Below, in pieces: positions 33,608 to 45,760 of a stretch of 64,000 bases of DNA. Both the position numbers and the translations under genes were made by a program. The first letter of the stretch is position 1, and every line of letters starts with the position of its first letter. The stretch is taken from assembly GCF_958295425.1 (NCBI RefSeq), contig NC_081141.1, positions 12,325,500 to 12,389,499 of the forward strand, written 5' to 3'. Below the pieces are notes generated by a model. That model did not search any database. It had not been told where the DNA came from and worked only from the letters and a program-made list of their open reading frames with translations. The stretch is from Solea solea (Eukaryota; Chordata; Actinopteri; Pleuronectiformes; Soleidae).

Positions 33608-36284
33608 CCTCCACCTCCTCCCTCTCTTTGGGGATATCGGTGTTACGGTGCAGCTCTGAATAGAAGGACTTGATCACTGGTCTGAACGAGGACAGGGAGA
33701 GGCTCTGAGAACACATGCAGAGATGTAGATTCAGAGGTGGGATTAACCTGCCCCCTCGTTCATCCTGATACCTGTAGCGTAGCTTTAACTCACTTTATTT
33801 TGAAGATGTGGATGATGTTTGTCGCAGTTGATCGAGTTCCGTTTACCCTATGCAGTCAACATGAATATTTGAAAGATTATTGTTGTTTAGTTGTTTCCTG
33901 ATCCCTAGTATGTCTTTTGAAGTATACCGTAGAAGTGGGAACAGAACAGAGTATTTTTAAGGTATTTTTGAGCGCAGGCGTACTACATCCACGGTTTCAG
34001 ACATAGATCCATGTGGCGTACTAAGCATGCATACGTGATCCCTTATTCTATTCCACTTGGCTGCACATAGACATCCAGAGAGGTTCCACATACCATCATG
34101 GACATAGGTGATGATATTTATATTCCTCCATTCCTTCCATTAATGGATCCATAAGACCCATTAATATTGCAAGTATGAGTTGGTTTCTACCAGGTAAATA
34201 ATCATTTGTTAAGTTTTCTGTCGATATTCTATTCGACTAATCATTTCACGAATAGTTTATAGCTATCATTACCTAACTTGATATTTCAAGAGGTGTTTGT
34301 GGAGACACTCATTTAAAAACAAATGCTGGAGATAAGTAACATTTATTTTTATTTAATTACTGTGATTAAAAACTAAAACCTCCTTATTGGCAGTCACTTA
34401 TAAAGTTATTTTATGTTTGATATCATTTGTTTCCTGGAGGGCCCTGAGCTCCTGGATGGAGCTTTCCTCCTGTTTCCACCCTCCAGGTTGTCATGAAAGG
34501 TGATCGTGCAGCCATTCACAGAAATGAGAGGGAGCAAAAGAAAGCGAGGGGCAGGGGGAGAAAAGCTGACACGGACAAGCCAAGAAAAGACTTGGGAAGT
34601 CATGGGGCTGATTCTCGGTGCACCAGTTTTCACAAGGAAAATCAATCTCTTAATTCCCCCCTTACCACTTACCCCTCTGTGTTTTCTTAAAAGTTGATAC
34701 ATTTGAGTCAAAACCACAAGGTTAATTGCTGGTGACACTGAATGCATTTCACATGTGGTTTAATGGTGCCCCAGTCTTCGTCTCCTTCCCCCCCGAGTGC
34801 AGCGTGACCTTAGCCCCCCGACCCGGAAGTGATGTAGGTGAGCACTTCCCCTGGTGTAGCTGTAGCCCTCACTAAATGTTTCCTAAAGAAAACAAGTCAG
34901 AGGTGGCCGAAATCTGAAACCAAAGCTAATGCTGGCTGCTTCTCCTCGCCTCCCTCCCTCCCTAAACCCTGTGGTCGGGGTGAAAGCAGAGGTAAGGAGA
35001 GAGGGGAGGGCGTGCAGTTCTTACAACACCAATCCCACCGTTTAAGTGCGCAAACATGTGCATGTACTGTAAGTCCTGTTCACATTCCTCTCAACTCTCA
35101 CTGGTGGGGAGCTACAATCCTCAGCAAACACACTGTGCAGCTTCAGCCAATGTTCTGGTTAGCCGAGTCTAGTCTCGCCAAGTCCTGACAGACACTAGCA
35201 TCCACAGCCAAAATGGCTTGTTTGTGCAGTTGTTGTGTGGAAGGTCATTCACTATGTTAAATGTGTGAGGACAACACGAATCTGACCTATGCAGAAAGCC
35301 CTGTCCATACTGAGGAGTGGCTGGATATGATACTCTTCCACCAGAACCATCACACATGCATGCTGTATATATCTGCACAGCAGGAGATTTCAGTCCAAGA
35401 GCTACTGTGCATGTTTGGCAAGTGGCCTTGGTCGTCAGGAGTGTTTGCCATCACCTTAACAATTATAATATTATGGGGATTAGTCTTTGCTGCTTATGAC
35501 TGCAAACAAGCTGCTCGCCCTTGGTGTGTTTGATCTCCACAGGTTGTAAAAAGCTGCGCTCTTAAAATGATAATTCAGAATTATTCATATTTTAATGACT
35601 TAATCATATCATTACTTGTGTAATGCAAAGGTTTTTTTTAACACACAAGGGGACCTTTGTCTGAGTTAAGTCAACAAAAGCTTGCAGCAGATTTGTTAAT
35701 TTGGTATAAATAATTTGCCCATTAAAGTAACACAAGGTAGGATTTCTGTCTCCAAGATCATTTCGATGGAAATCGACTAACAACAAGGTGAATGACTCCC
35801 TGTCTGAGCAGGTCCACATCACCTGCATTGGTACTATGTAAATTTGGGTTTCAGTTTGGCACCATGATAACACAAAAATAACTACAAAATACCAATAAAA
35901 AAGTTGAAAGGCATCAGTGGTTCAAGTTATTACTTGTAGAAAAAGGTTAATCCTCCAATATGTTTTGGTTTTGATTAGACAAAATGAGGCTGCCCCCTTA
36001 GGTTTAAGGTTTTTGTGAGGCAGTTGAAAAGAAGTTACAAGTTAGACCACCAATATCAGGAAGTAGAAATAAGTGAAAGACGCCACTGTAGTATGAAGCT
36101 GAGGGAAAAGTCCAGGGGCTAAATATGACAACAGACACAAGTATAAAAGGAATATACACATGTTCTGGTCTGGACAAGGTTGCAGCCATGTCGTCCAACT
36201 TCAAGAAGCAGGTTTGTGAGAGAGATGAGGGAGAGAAGATAGGGCAATATGGACGTATGCTCAAATCCCATTCTAGAGGGCTCT

Positions 36285-36319
36285 GCAGCAGAAGCAGCAG
36301 CAGCAGCAGCAGCAGCAGC
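36285..36319. repeat. (CAG)n trinucleotide repeat
   Basis: About 11 CAG units with one GAA interruption. It is intronic; no reading frame with coding support crosses it, so I do not read it as polyglutamine or polyserine. Confidence 0.9.
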
Positions 36320-37359
36320 TAACTCTGCATTCCACAACCCTGGGGACTTTTTAGGCAAGGAGGGAGAGTGAGCAGCATACCTCCATCACCGGGGCCATCA
36401 AAGATGCCGCACAACATCAAAGGCCACTCAAAGTCTAGGTGTTGATGACTGCAATCCTCCCCTCAGTCCACTTTTAGCAACCTCAACCTCAACCTCAGCT
36501 TTCAAATACGCACACATACAGAGTGGGCTGACTGTGCCAGGTATGTGTGCCCTTCAGCCTCCCTCCTTCCTCCCCCGCAGGCTTACCAGCTCATTAAGAA
36601 GTGATTTTGACTTTTGTTTTACTGGGAGGGTTGAGGAGGCATGGGACGAGGCAGAGCAGGGGTATGCCACTGATAATTGGGGTGGTGGTGGCTCGAGACA
36701 TAATAGCTGTTCAGACAGTGAATGTGGTGTTGAACAATGGTGGAAAAGTGTTGTTTGATTCACTGTGTTTTGCTAAAATTCCTCGAGAGCAGACCTCTGC
36801 CAGGGCCGCGCATTTTCCCACAGTGCCAATACACGTCACTCTGGATCACCACCAACATGTAATAAATTCTTCCTTATGCCAGAACATACTTCATCTCCGG
36901 AATATTTATTCAAATGATATTCATAACAGTTTGTGTAACAGACGGACAACCTCCTTAGAAGAGGTAATCGGCTAATCAAGCTACAGCAATGACTGCACAT
37001 TTGCAAGCTTTTGCCACTAAGATAAGAAGATTTGTAGCTTTTATGATTTCGGACAGATCAAATGGACAATTTTCACTGTTACCTGAACATTATTAATGTA
37101 AAATGTTGACTCATTGTCATCATTAATTGTTGTGACAGGAAATCGAGTTTATGTGAGGTACATAAGGACTGCAGCCTCTCACACACAGAGACAATGTGTT
37201 TGTTTCGTGCAGGGACATGGGGGTTGTTTTCCAAAATGATTGCATTCAGCCCAATGTTGACCCCTGAACTTTGTCGGCCTGTCCTTTGTTCATGTCACTC
37301 TATGTTTTCAAGACTGAAGAGTTGAAAGTGACACCAGGAAGAGTGTGTGTTCACACAGG

Positions 37360-37379
37360 CACACACACACACACACACA
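37360..37379. repeat. (CA)n microsatellite
   Basis: Ten CA units, pure. Confidence 0.9.
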
Positions 37380-37979
37380 GACCATTGACAGTTTTGAGAT
37401 GCACTTAGAGACTTAATAGAGCCACAAGCTCGGCGTCCTGCTCAGTGTTAAAGCTGTCAACCCCAGAGCCTTGTGCTACATATCAGGACATTTACATGAT
37501 ATTAGGTGTCTTCTGACAGCCAGCAATCCGCTACTCCACTGAAACCACAACACTTGTTTGCTTTTCCTGTTGCTATGAAGATGGCTTGAAGGTGATTTTC
37601 AGTGAAGGGTTGGGGTTTTTCTTTCAAAGACGAGAACTAAAATTGACTCCACATTCTTCTCATTACCAAAATATTCCCAAAACTCCTGCTTTATGTCGAT
37701 TAAGACCACCATAACAAAAGATGGACACTGGGCTGCATTGGATTAATTGTTCCTTTATTCCCAGTGTAGTAGACAAAGGGGAGGAAGTCTTCATTATTTG
37801 AGAGGAGAAGCAGAGGGATCTCTTTACGGTGATAATGTTACAGGAGGAGGAGGAGTGTCAACCCCACCTGTAGAGCCCTCCCAGCTGCTCCACTGTAACC
37901 GGATCCGGCTCCCTCGCTCCACAAGGCTACCAGTCCTCTTTGAAGTTATTTCTAGTGCTGGGAAAAAGGGGCAGGGTGA

Positions 37980-38002
37980 CTGTGTGTGTGTGTGTGTGTG
38001 TG
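37980..38002. repeat. (TG)n microsatellite
   Basis: About 11 TG units, pure. Confidence 0.9.
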
Positions 38003-38279
38003 TCCTTGTGCGTTTTAATGAATGCATTCAAGTTTGTGAGGATATTATTGCATGCTAAACATAGAGTGCAATGTAAAACTCATTTCCTTTGCCTGTTTCC
38101 GCGCCACAAATTCAGACATTGCATCTCACGACCGGAACAGTCCATCTACCACATTACAAGTTATATTCTGTATACTCCTAAAAACCTTGTTTATCCTTGC
38201 AGAAGGCATCGTGGTGCAGACTTTCACACATGGCATGCCATTCAAGTAGCCTAATGTGTGCTGCGTCACTATGCCACTA

Positions 38280-38576
38280 AGGCCATATCCATGCGTAAAC
38301 AGCACAAAACGTAAAACGATCTATTTCTTTGCCGTTTTGAAAAAGTTTCCAGTAAACGCAGCATAGTAGTGCCAGGAAATGTCTCCATCCCCGTGGAACC
38401 CCCTAATCTGTTCATTCAAGTAAAAATAGTGTCTGTGAGGTGGGACTATGACCTCATGGTTTTTCCCAAAGTAGCGTAGTCGTTGTCTATGAAAATGCAA
38501 CGGCAGCATTTTCAGAGTTTCCCACTCTGGGACCCGTTTCAGGTCTCCCAGAACACAGTTTCCGTGTGGACACAGA
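38280..38576. mobile_element. MITE-like element, diverged
   Basis: The left part reads ATCCATGCGTAAACAGC and AAAACGTAAAACGATCT. The right end, on the minus strand, reads GTCCACACGGAAACTGTG. The terminal 14 bases agree at about 10 positions, so these are degenerate inverted ends. The internal text (CATTTTCAGAGTTTCCCACT, GGGACCCGTTTCAGGTCTCC) resembles a common teleost nonautonomous element I remember. Not coding. Confidence 0.5.
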
Positions 38577-40529
38577 ACCATGCGATGGTCTCTCTGGTCT
38601 TGTTGAGCAGCTTACAAATAATTGCTTCCCACGGATGCATTTGTTGCACTCGCAGCTCATTTCCAAATATTCTCGTTGCCTTCATGCCAGAGGCACTGTG
38701 GTAAGTATGAACCCCACCAAGCCTAAACTAAAACAACTCTGTGCCCTTGCCTCATTGAGGGCTTCTGTGGATCATTGTTTGGATTAAGTGTCTGACTTTG
38801 ACTTTTTGTCCTTCCTGCACAATGTCCGAGCTCATCAGGCTTTAGACCGTTTGTGTGTGGGCCAGCCGCGGAAAGTGTGATTATGAATCAGAGGAGATGA
38901 AAAGCGATGAGATGAAAGCTAAGAGAGGAATTCCACTTAGCAGATGGTGAGAAGACATTGGGAAAATGCAACCTTTGACCAGTGACTGTCAGTCAATTGT
39001 GACTTGCCACGTACCTCTTGAACAGCACATGCAGTATATATTCTCATATGTAGTTGTGACTGAAAATTACATGGAGGTTGTTGTTTGTTTTTTTTTTGTT
39101 TTTTTTATTTCTTGTTTCTATAGTTAGGATATGATCTGTGTTTGTGTGAGTTTTCATTGTCAACAGCAAATAACCAGCTTTATAGACGAGCGGTATGCGC
39201 AGTATGTGCTACCGTATTGATGCCGGAGAACCAGGCATTATTACATGTGTACATGTTCTTCTGAGTTGTGGTTCTGGAGGATAAAAACCTATATACACCG
39301 TTGTATGAAATGGTTTTATTGTTTTGGTGAAATCTCTGATACTATTTTTCTGGGCAGTATGTTTTCTGAAAAGACCTGACAACTGGATAACACAAACTAA
39401 TAGTCACTGTCATATAATTTGAGTGGAGTGCTGTATAGTTATGTGCCTATTTGAACCATTAACCAGGTGTGGCAGTTGCAGTCATATAATTAAGTCATAA
39501 TTTCTTTTGGAGTGAACCACACTATTGATAGAGACATAAAAGATAAACAATGCATTTTATTTAAATAGTGCTTTTATCAACCCTTATCTTACGAAACAGC
39601 TAAATAAATCACATAGTATAATCAGTTCTCAAAAACAAATAAGACAAAAGCAGAGTACAGGTGTAGGCTGAAGGTAGTTATCCTGTAGAGCTGTGTTTGT
39701 CTTGTTGTGCACAGTCTGTTACATACCACTCTGTCCCTGTTTTTTTCTTCTTCAAAAACAGCTCTGACAAGTCGTGTCTGTGTTCCACCACAGGTCTCTG
39801 GGGAGACTTGGTCTGTGGGCTGTGATCAGACATATCCAGCTAGTCATCCCATCCCCACAGCCCTCAATACAACCACTCGCCACCTCTGTTGGCAAGACTG
39901 GTGTGTTATTCCAGGAAGTTGACAATACCCCCCCCCCCATATTGAAGGAGGTTGAAGAACATTGCTGGGGTGGGGAGGGTGTTGGAGGAGGCTGGGAAGG
40001 TTGGCTGAATTAAAGGCCTGGGTAGGTGGGTGGGATGCTTCTTGGGTAGGGTGAATGAGTCCATGACGTGAGAGATGCCACTGAGCGACTCCACGGTCAC
40101 CCATGTTGTGTTTCAGACTACAGCCGTACTACGGCCGTGCTCAAACGGCGAGATACTGGGAAAGCAGATGGGTGCGAGGCCTGGCACTGGGCCCAGGTTT
40201 TTCCTCTTTCTAGATTTTGTGTGCATGTGAAATAGGTGCCAGCTCTTCTTCCCAAACTTTTAAAAGACACCCATGGATATCAGATCTGTCTGGTTAATCA
40301 TTTAGCCAGCTCCACAAAGAACAGCTTGTAAAAAAATGTCTCTGGCTGTCACTTACCTCAGACAACAAGGCAGCTTTGATTGTTATGACAGAGACTTGTC
40401 CTCAGTGTGACCTACATTGCATGACAATACTTGTTGGAATGCAGCTCTATGGAAATAATTGGTGCTTAAGATGTTTTTTTAGTTGATGTTCAAGCATACA
40501 TGTGTGTATGTCTGCAGCCTCTCTAGTGG
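38577..40529. other. intronic DNA, nothing recognised
   Basis: No exon or clear repeat family is recognised. T-rich runs are at about 39,088-39,108. A possible degenerate relative of the 6.1-kb repeat core (ATTTAAATAGTGCTTTTATC) is at about 39,558. A poly-C run is at 39,931-39,939. Confidence 0.45.
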
Positions 40530-40981
40530 CGCATTTCCACCGGCTCTACTCGCCTCACCTCGCCACGGCACTGTTTAAGTAGCGTTTCCACTAACCTAGT
40601 CCCAGGTACTATTTTTAGTACCTGGTCAGACGAGGTTACAAGCATGCTTAAAAGCAGGTACTATGAAGAGACCTCCCACACACTAATCAAGCCGAACAAC
40701 GCCGAACTGTAGATCACTAAAAATGACTTAACAATCCTAAAAACGTGGGTTAATCTCCAACAACTACAGAAGTGTGGTGTAAAGTCACTAGTCACTTGTG
40801 TGTGTGTGTGTCGCGTATAAAACAAAGTCACCGCATAAAACAAGTCACCGCAGTTTCACTCAGCCATGCAGTGATGACTCCGCCCACGTTAAGTAGGTAC
40901 TTTTTTGTAGTGGAGATGCAACCTAATCGTGCAGTGTCATGTCGTGCCGAGGCGAGGCAAGTAGAGCCGGTGGAAATGCGG
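40530..40981. mobile_element. nonautonomous DNA transposon (MITE) with ~35-bp inverted ends
   Basis: The left end GCATTTCCACCGGCTCTACT (40531-40550) continues GCCTC.CCTCG. The minus-strand reading from about 40,979 repeats the same 20 bases and continues GCCTCGCCTCG. About 32 of 35 positions agree by eye. The 452-bp body has no transposase. An internal inverted pair, CAGGTACT (40602) and AGTACCTG (40617), is also visible. Superfamily is unassigned, because I cannot fix a target duplication. Confidence 0.8.
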
Positions 40982-43900
40982 CTTAGATCAGCGAAGTTCA
41001 GGGATCACTCTTCTAGTTCTCCAACTTGCCTTTGATGTTTTGAGCTCCTGGTGTGCTATGCAGCAAAAAACGTCTTGCCTTAATCCACAGAATGTTAAAC
41101 ACCCTATGTCTACCATTCCATTTTCAGTTCGTTAACTTCTTGTAGTTTTCTTGATTTTGCTACTCTGTGCGCATCGTTCACAAGTTCACAATATTTTCTT
41201 GACTGGCGGAGCTAAAAACAATACAGGAGAACAGTTTTTGTCATAAAGAAAGCAAGAAAACAAACTTGTTTATTTTTTATGGTCATTATTACTACCTCAA
41301 GCATTGAATTTGAAGTCTGTACAAACTTTGTAATATAATATATTCATACATAGAGAGCTGTGCAAAGTAAAACAACAATCTCTTTCAGCCAAGGGAGATG
41401 TAGCATGGTGAGATCAGGGGAGGGTGACTGTTTTGGACAGATGAGGGCAATTGGGGGCTGTAACCAGGGCCACCAATTATTTAGAGGGAGAGAGGAAAAA
41501 GGGGTTGTAGCAAGAGGAGGAGGGGCAAAAGAAGTGGGTGTTGTATGATCAAAGACTCAGTGAATTGTGTCACAGACAGACGGAGAAGAATGGCGTTGGA
41601 TGGTGTGACTTGCATTTTGATTTCCTCTGAGAGCTCAGGGGCTGGAATGGGGCGGGAGGGTTGGAGGAGGAGACGATGGTGGCAGTGTTTTTGATGTAGC
41701 GCCTGATTTTGATCCCATTACCAACTGTTTTTAAGGTCATTTGTTTTTGGAGGAGACAACCATTAAGGAGTGTCAGAGTTTAAATATTTCTAAAAAAAAA
41801 TTAAATGTAGATAGATTTTCAATGGCCACTTTCCAATAGCCACTTTCTGTATTTATAGGAAAAACCTTGACACTCAAGGTACAATTAGTATGAACTCAAC
41901 TCTGGCTAATAACAAAAACACCTTTGTCTGAATCCGATCTCATATCGTGATGGATATCATAAGAAGATGGTATCAAATGGGATCAAATAAAAATTGTCCT
42001 TCATCTGCAGGTTGTTTTTCCAGAGTGGGGTTGGGGGTTGGCATTGGGTTTGCCCAACTTGAGTGACAGGTGGAGTCCAAATCCCCAGTAGGATTTCATT
42101 AAGAGTGTGGTCTGTGTAACAGGATATTCATGTGAAAGGCTGCCTCCCCCAGGGGCGATATAGGCAGGGCAGAACAAGAGCTGCCCCCTCGTGGCACTTC
42201 GGGGGCACCGGATGCCCTTCACCTAAAACCCTGGGTACAGAGGAGTGGAGCTAAGTGGAGCAAAAAAGGAGCGTCCGGGTGTTTCCAGTGGGCTGAGCTT
42301 GTGTGATTTGGGGCCTAGCAGGGAAACCTAGCTGTTGGAGCACAAGAGGGGACAGTCTATGTCATGGCGTGTGTGTGTGTATGTGCAGGCCTGTTTGAAT
42401 AAGTGCTCATTACTATTTTGTGTGCACAGCTAGTAGCTGTGACACAATTCAGCGGATCACCCTTTCTCATCCATACCAAGCTCCCTTTCCTTATGCACTC
42501 TCCATCCCTACATCTATCAATGCCTACGTCAACATCTGACAAAAAGAGAAATCCCTGTGGTGAAGATAATGGTGCAATTGCCAGCCTCTAAAATAACATG
42601 GGCCACAACAACAACACTGCCCCATTTGGAGTGCAAGAGCCCCTGCACAATGGCTTAGTGTTCAGAACCCAGGGCGCAGGCGGGGCTCCCCACTGCCATC
42701 CAAGCTGTTAGACAAGCAGGAGAGAGGTCATAATCACACAGCGAGCAGTGCTCCACGTCCTGGTCCTCATTTAGATTGACTCAGACACTGGGACAGGCTC
42801 TCTTAGGATCCTCCTACACTGACTGACTGACGGATCTTTTTCCCCAATAACGTGCTCTTATGGGTATGTCACAATGTGTTACCTCAGTTGACTGGGATGT
42901 GCTGGTATGCAGTTGTTGGAGTTTATAGGTTGAGTAATGCAAGTTGAATGAAAACCTGGCTGGATCTATGTGTCGACACAGTTTTTTTTTCTTGCTCAAC
43001 AACTTCTTGTGTTATGAAAGCAGAGCTGTGATGAGCAGGCCAACAACAACGCCAAAGTGTAGTCTGCCATAGCTATTTTTGTTAAGACTTGCAGACCCTA
43101 GATCAATCTTGTCATCAGATCTCCAAGACAGAAAGAAGAATCATTTAATGGCACACGTTGTCCACGTCCCATCTTCATAGTTATCTACCCCAATTGTATT
43201 TGGGCCCCCTTACTCTCAGCTAAGTCCTCCCTATAAATCCTTCAGGTCAGAGGCTTGACTCCTCTGCACTGAAGTAAGTAGACAACTCCTGAGTATCTCT
43301 CCCATTGGCCGGCTGCACAACTAACCTGCTCTCAACTTGATGAAGTGGGGTTCAAAGGTCAGGGGTCACTAGAGGGAAAAAGGTATCTCGGGTCATCAGT
43401 TGTGGCCCTGGGGCCAGAGTGGCCAAGGAATTGGCGTCACAGTTCTGGCTGAGTGGGGTGTGGTGGTCATTGGGTTAATAGAATAAGTGGCCTGAAGGTC
43501 AATTTGGCCCAGTTCTAATGCTAATATAAGAGCTTGTCTTTGCTCTGTTGCCAGGGTGGAGGCTGGATCCAAGAACTCTACATGGTTACAGTTTTAATCC
43601 AGCCTTGTTTGAGCACATCATTATTTCATGAATAGCAAACAGCTGCAGCTTTTATCTTGGTTTTTGGTTTGTGTTTGTATTATTTCCATGTTTTATTTCA
43701 GCCTTGTGTTCAGTCAAAGCATTTGATTATGGTTGTTAAGGTCATCTGTAAATTTGTATCAGGGCACAAACCACACTTGGGAGTTCATGTTAGCACATAC
43801 ACACAAATTATTATTAGCACTACAGGTTTTTGTTTTTTTTAGTAACAGACGTGCTTTTAGATAAATGCTTTTCTCTTCTTTTATTTTATACTTTATTCTT

Positions 43901-44544
43901 CTCTAAAGACAGTGTCTGGCTGCTGGCTCTGCTCCCTGACACAAACAACTAGTGCCTAATTTAGTGGCCTTGAGTATAACAAGAGAACATTCTTAAAAAA
44001 GTCTGGTAGACCATAATCAGACCAGTGTGTTCACCAGTGTGAAATATCGGTATGCACAAATTCATACGGGCACAGTAGAAATAGCAGCTCCATTAATCAG
44101 CCTCGGCAGTAAGATGGGAAGTAGCCATTATGCAACTTTCCTAGAGTGGATATTCAGTGAAATTCTGCTGCGTTGGCAGATCCATGAAAAGTGCACAAGT
44201 GCATTTATCTGGCACTGCTCTTTGCGAAATCAGGTGGGAGGGTGCATTGTATGTTTTTAGATCCTGAACAATTCTGCAGCACACAGCACATTCTTGTGTG
44301 TTTCTTTGTTTAAAAAAAAGGTGACAAATGGATGATAAATTGTTGTACTCCCCTTAAGCGTGGTCACAGATGGAGTAGATTTATAAACCGGAGATGTCGG
44401 GTTCCTTCACACTCATCACACTAGTCTTTCTTGGATTTTTACGCTGAAGAGATCATGGCAAGGTTTCAACATGGTCACCTCTGAAATCTGTAGCTACTCG
44501 TTGTGTTTTGATATTAATACATATCACTTCTCTCTTCTTTCCAG
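40982..44544. other. 3' part of intron 1, nothing recognised until the acceptor
   Basis: No exon or named repeat is recognised. G/A-rich stretches occur at about 41,400-41,540 and 41,640-41,690. The last 30 bases form the pyrimidine tract and AG acceptor of znrf3 exon 2. Confidence 0.5.
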
Positions 44545-44667
44545 ATGCATCCTTTGGGACTATGTAATAATAATGATGAGGAGGATCTGTACGAGTATGG
44601 CTGGGTTGGAGTGGTGAAGCTGGAGCAACCTGAGCTGGACCCCAGTTGTCTCACCGTTCTAGGAAAG
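44545..44667 (+). CDS. znrf3: znrf3 coding exon 2: ectodomain continuation
   Basis: The 41 codons read [20 protein letters not shown], then [20 protein letters not shown] and a final K. I recognise this as the ZNRF3 protease-associated-like ectodomain, the part that meets R-spondin and forms the dimer. The exon is bounded by CTTTCCAG| and AAG|GTAAAG, with phase 0 on both sides, so it joins exon 1 (…GEIVQ) directly. It begins with ATG, so a transcript starting inside intron 1 could begin translation here and lack the signal peptide; a short human isoform of this kind is annotated, as I recall. From memory, mammals have one more residue near DP-S-C, which an alignment should confirm. Confidence 0.95.
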
Positions 44668-45339
44668 GTAAAGAGCTGGTTGTTTCACTGTATGATCAAT
44701 AAAGTCATTTACTCGCATAACTCACTCAGGTCATTTAAGTTACTAGTAATGATCTGGAATGAATCTGAAAAACAAATACAAAAGAACTCTGCACACATAA
44801 ACATAAGCTATTCCATGGGGGTACAGCCTGGCCTGCATAAGAGAACCGCTGTAAGTGAATAACAATGAGGTGTCAGACCTTATTGGGTTTGTCAGAAACA
44901 TAATCGGATATTAGACATTTTGACTGACACAAAATGGTCAAATTTGAGACCATGTTTGTGTTTTAACATATTTGTTGCAAACAGGAAGGTTATATGTCCA
45001 TATTCAGCCTGAAGAAAAGCCATTTCCATCATTAAGGACATGAATATTGAAAGAATAATGCTCTTTTAAAATCCTAATCCTATACTTAATTTGTCTCCTT
45101 TGCCAAAGGTTTATACTTGTCCCCCTATTTTTCTTTATTAACTCACTCCTAAGAAAGTATCTGTGATCTTTATTTAGTCACTGAGGCAACTCGTGGAAGG
45201 GTGACCGTTTTATTTTATGCCTTCCTTCCCGTTCCTGCAAGAATAAGGCTGAGCTAAATTTCTCCCTTGCCTTCTCTCAACACCCCCCTTGTCTCCATCT
45301 TCCCTCCCCTCGCTCCTTTTCCTTCTGTGCCCAGACCCC

Positions 45340-45760
45340 TCTGGAGTCTCTGAGTGGTATTTTATCATGCTTTAATTAAGTGTTCCTCTTAATGGAATGT
45401 ACCAACATTCCCCGGAGGATGAGGGTGGGGCGGCTGGCTATAGTCTCATTTATCCTGTGCATGCCTGGTGACAGAAAGGGAGCAGCCATTCATAATTTAA
45501 GGAGCCCTTGTACCGTATAGAGATGCTAATGGGGCACTTTTTCTTTGGTGATGCCTGCCGCTACCTAGATGATGCATACTGATGCGGAGTCCTGAAATCT
45601 GGCCTCGCGTTGAGGCATTGAAACTGTTATCCGACTGTAACTAAGAATATGTCATGGTTATGGGTGCGCCTCGCTCATTAGTAAACGGTCTTTATTGAGT
45701 TGATGTGCTAATAATTGAGGAACTGGTTCATGTTTTTTTTTTTATTTACAGCTTGCCACT
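45340..45760. promoter_or_regulatory. candidate conserved noncoding segment with TEAD inverted pair
   Basis: A low-repeat stretch about 0.7 kb into intron 2. GGAATG (45394-45399) and CATTCC (45406-45411) form an inverted TEAD/M-CAT pair with six bases between. TTAATTAAG-type homeodomain words and ATAATTG words occur nearby. It looks unlike the surrounding simple-sequence DNA. The enhancer role is inferred. Confidence 0.25.

Larger units (their letters stand above)
30881..36284. other. intronic DNA, nothing recognised beyond simple repeats
   Basis: No exon is recognised. It contains G/A-rich and CTT tracts near 33.2-33.6 kb (listed) and an A run at about 32,844-32,857. Open frames of up to about 116 codons have no similarity that I know. 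Confidence 0.5.
36320..38279. other. intronic DNA with dinucleotide repeats
   Basis: No exon is recognised. It holds a (CA)n tract at 37,360-37,379 and a (TG)n tract at 37,980-38,002. Open frames here have no similarity that I know. Confidence 0.5.
8888..44544 (+). other. znrf3: znrf3 intron 1 (35,657 bp)
   Basis: Bounded by the donor GTACGT at 8888 and the acceptor TTTCCAG ending at 44544. A branch-point-like ATTAATA lies near 44512-44518, about 30 bases before the exon, followed by a pyrimidine tract. No coding exon of another gene is recognisable inside. The intron hosts the hAT, Tc1, MITE and SINE elements and simple repeats listed separately. Confidence 0.85.

Noticed and set aside
35169..35533. 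Frame with a membrane-like stretch (FAITLTIIILWGLVFAAYDC)
   Set aside because: A single hydrophobic stretch from AT-rich DNA. No start context, splice sites or similarity that I know.
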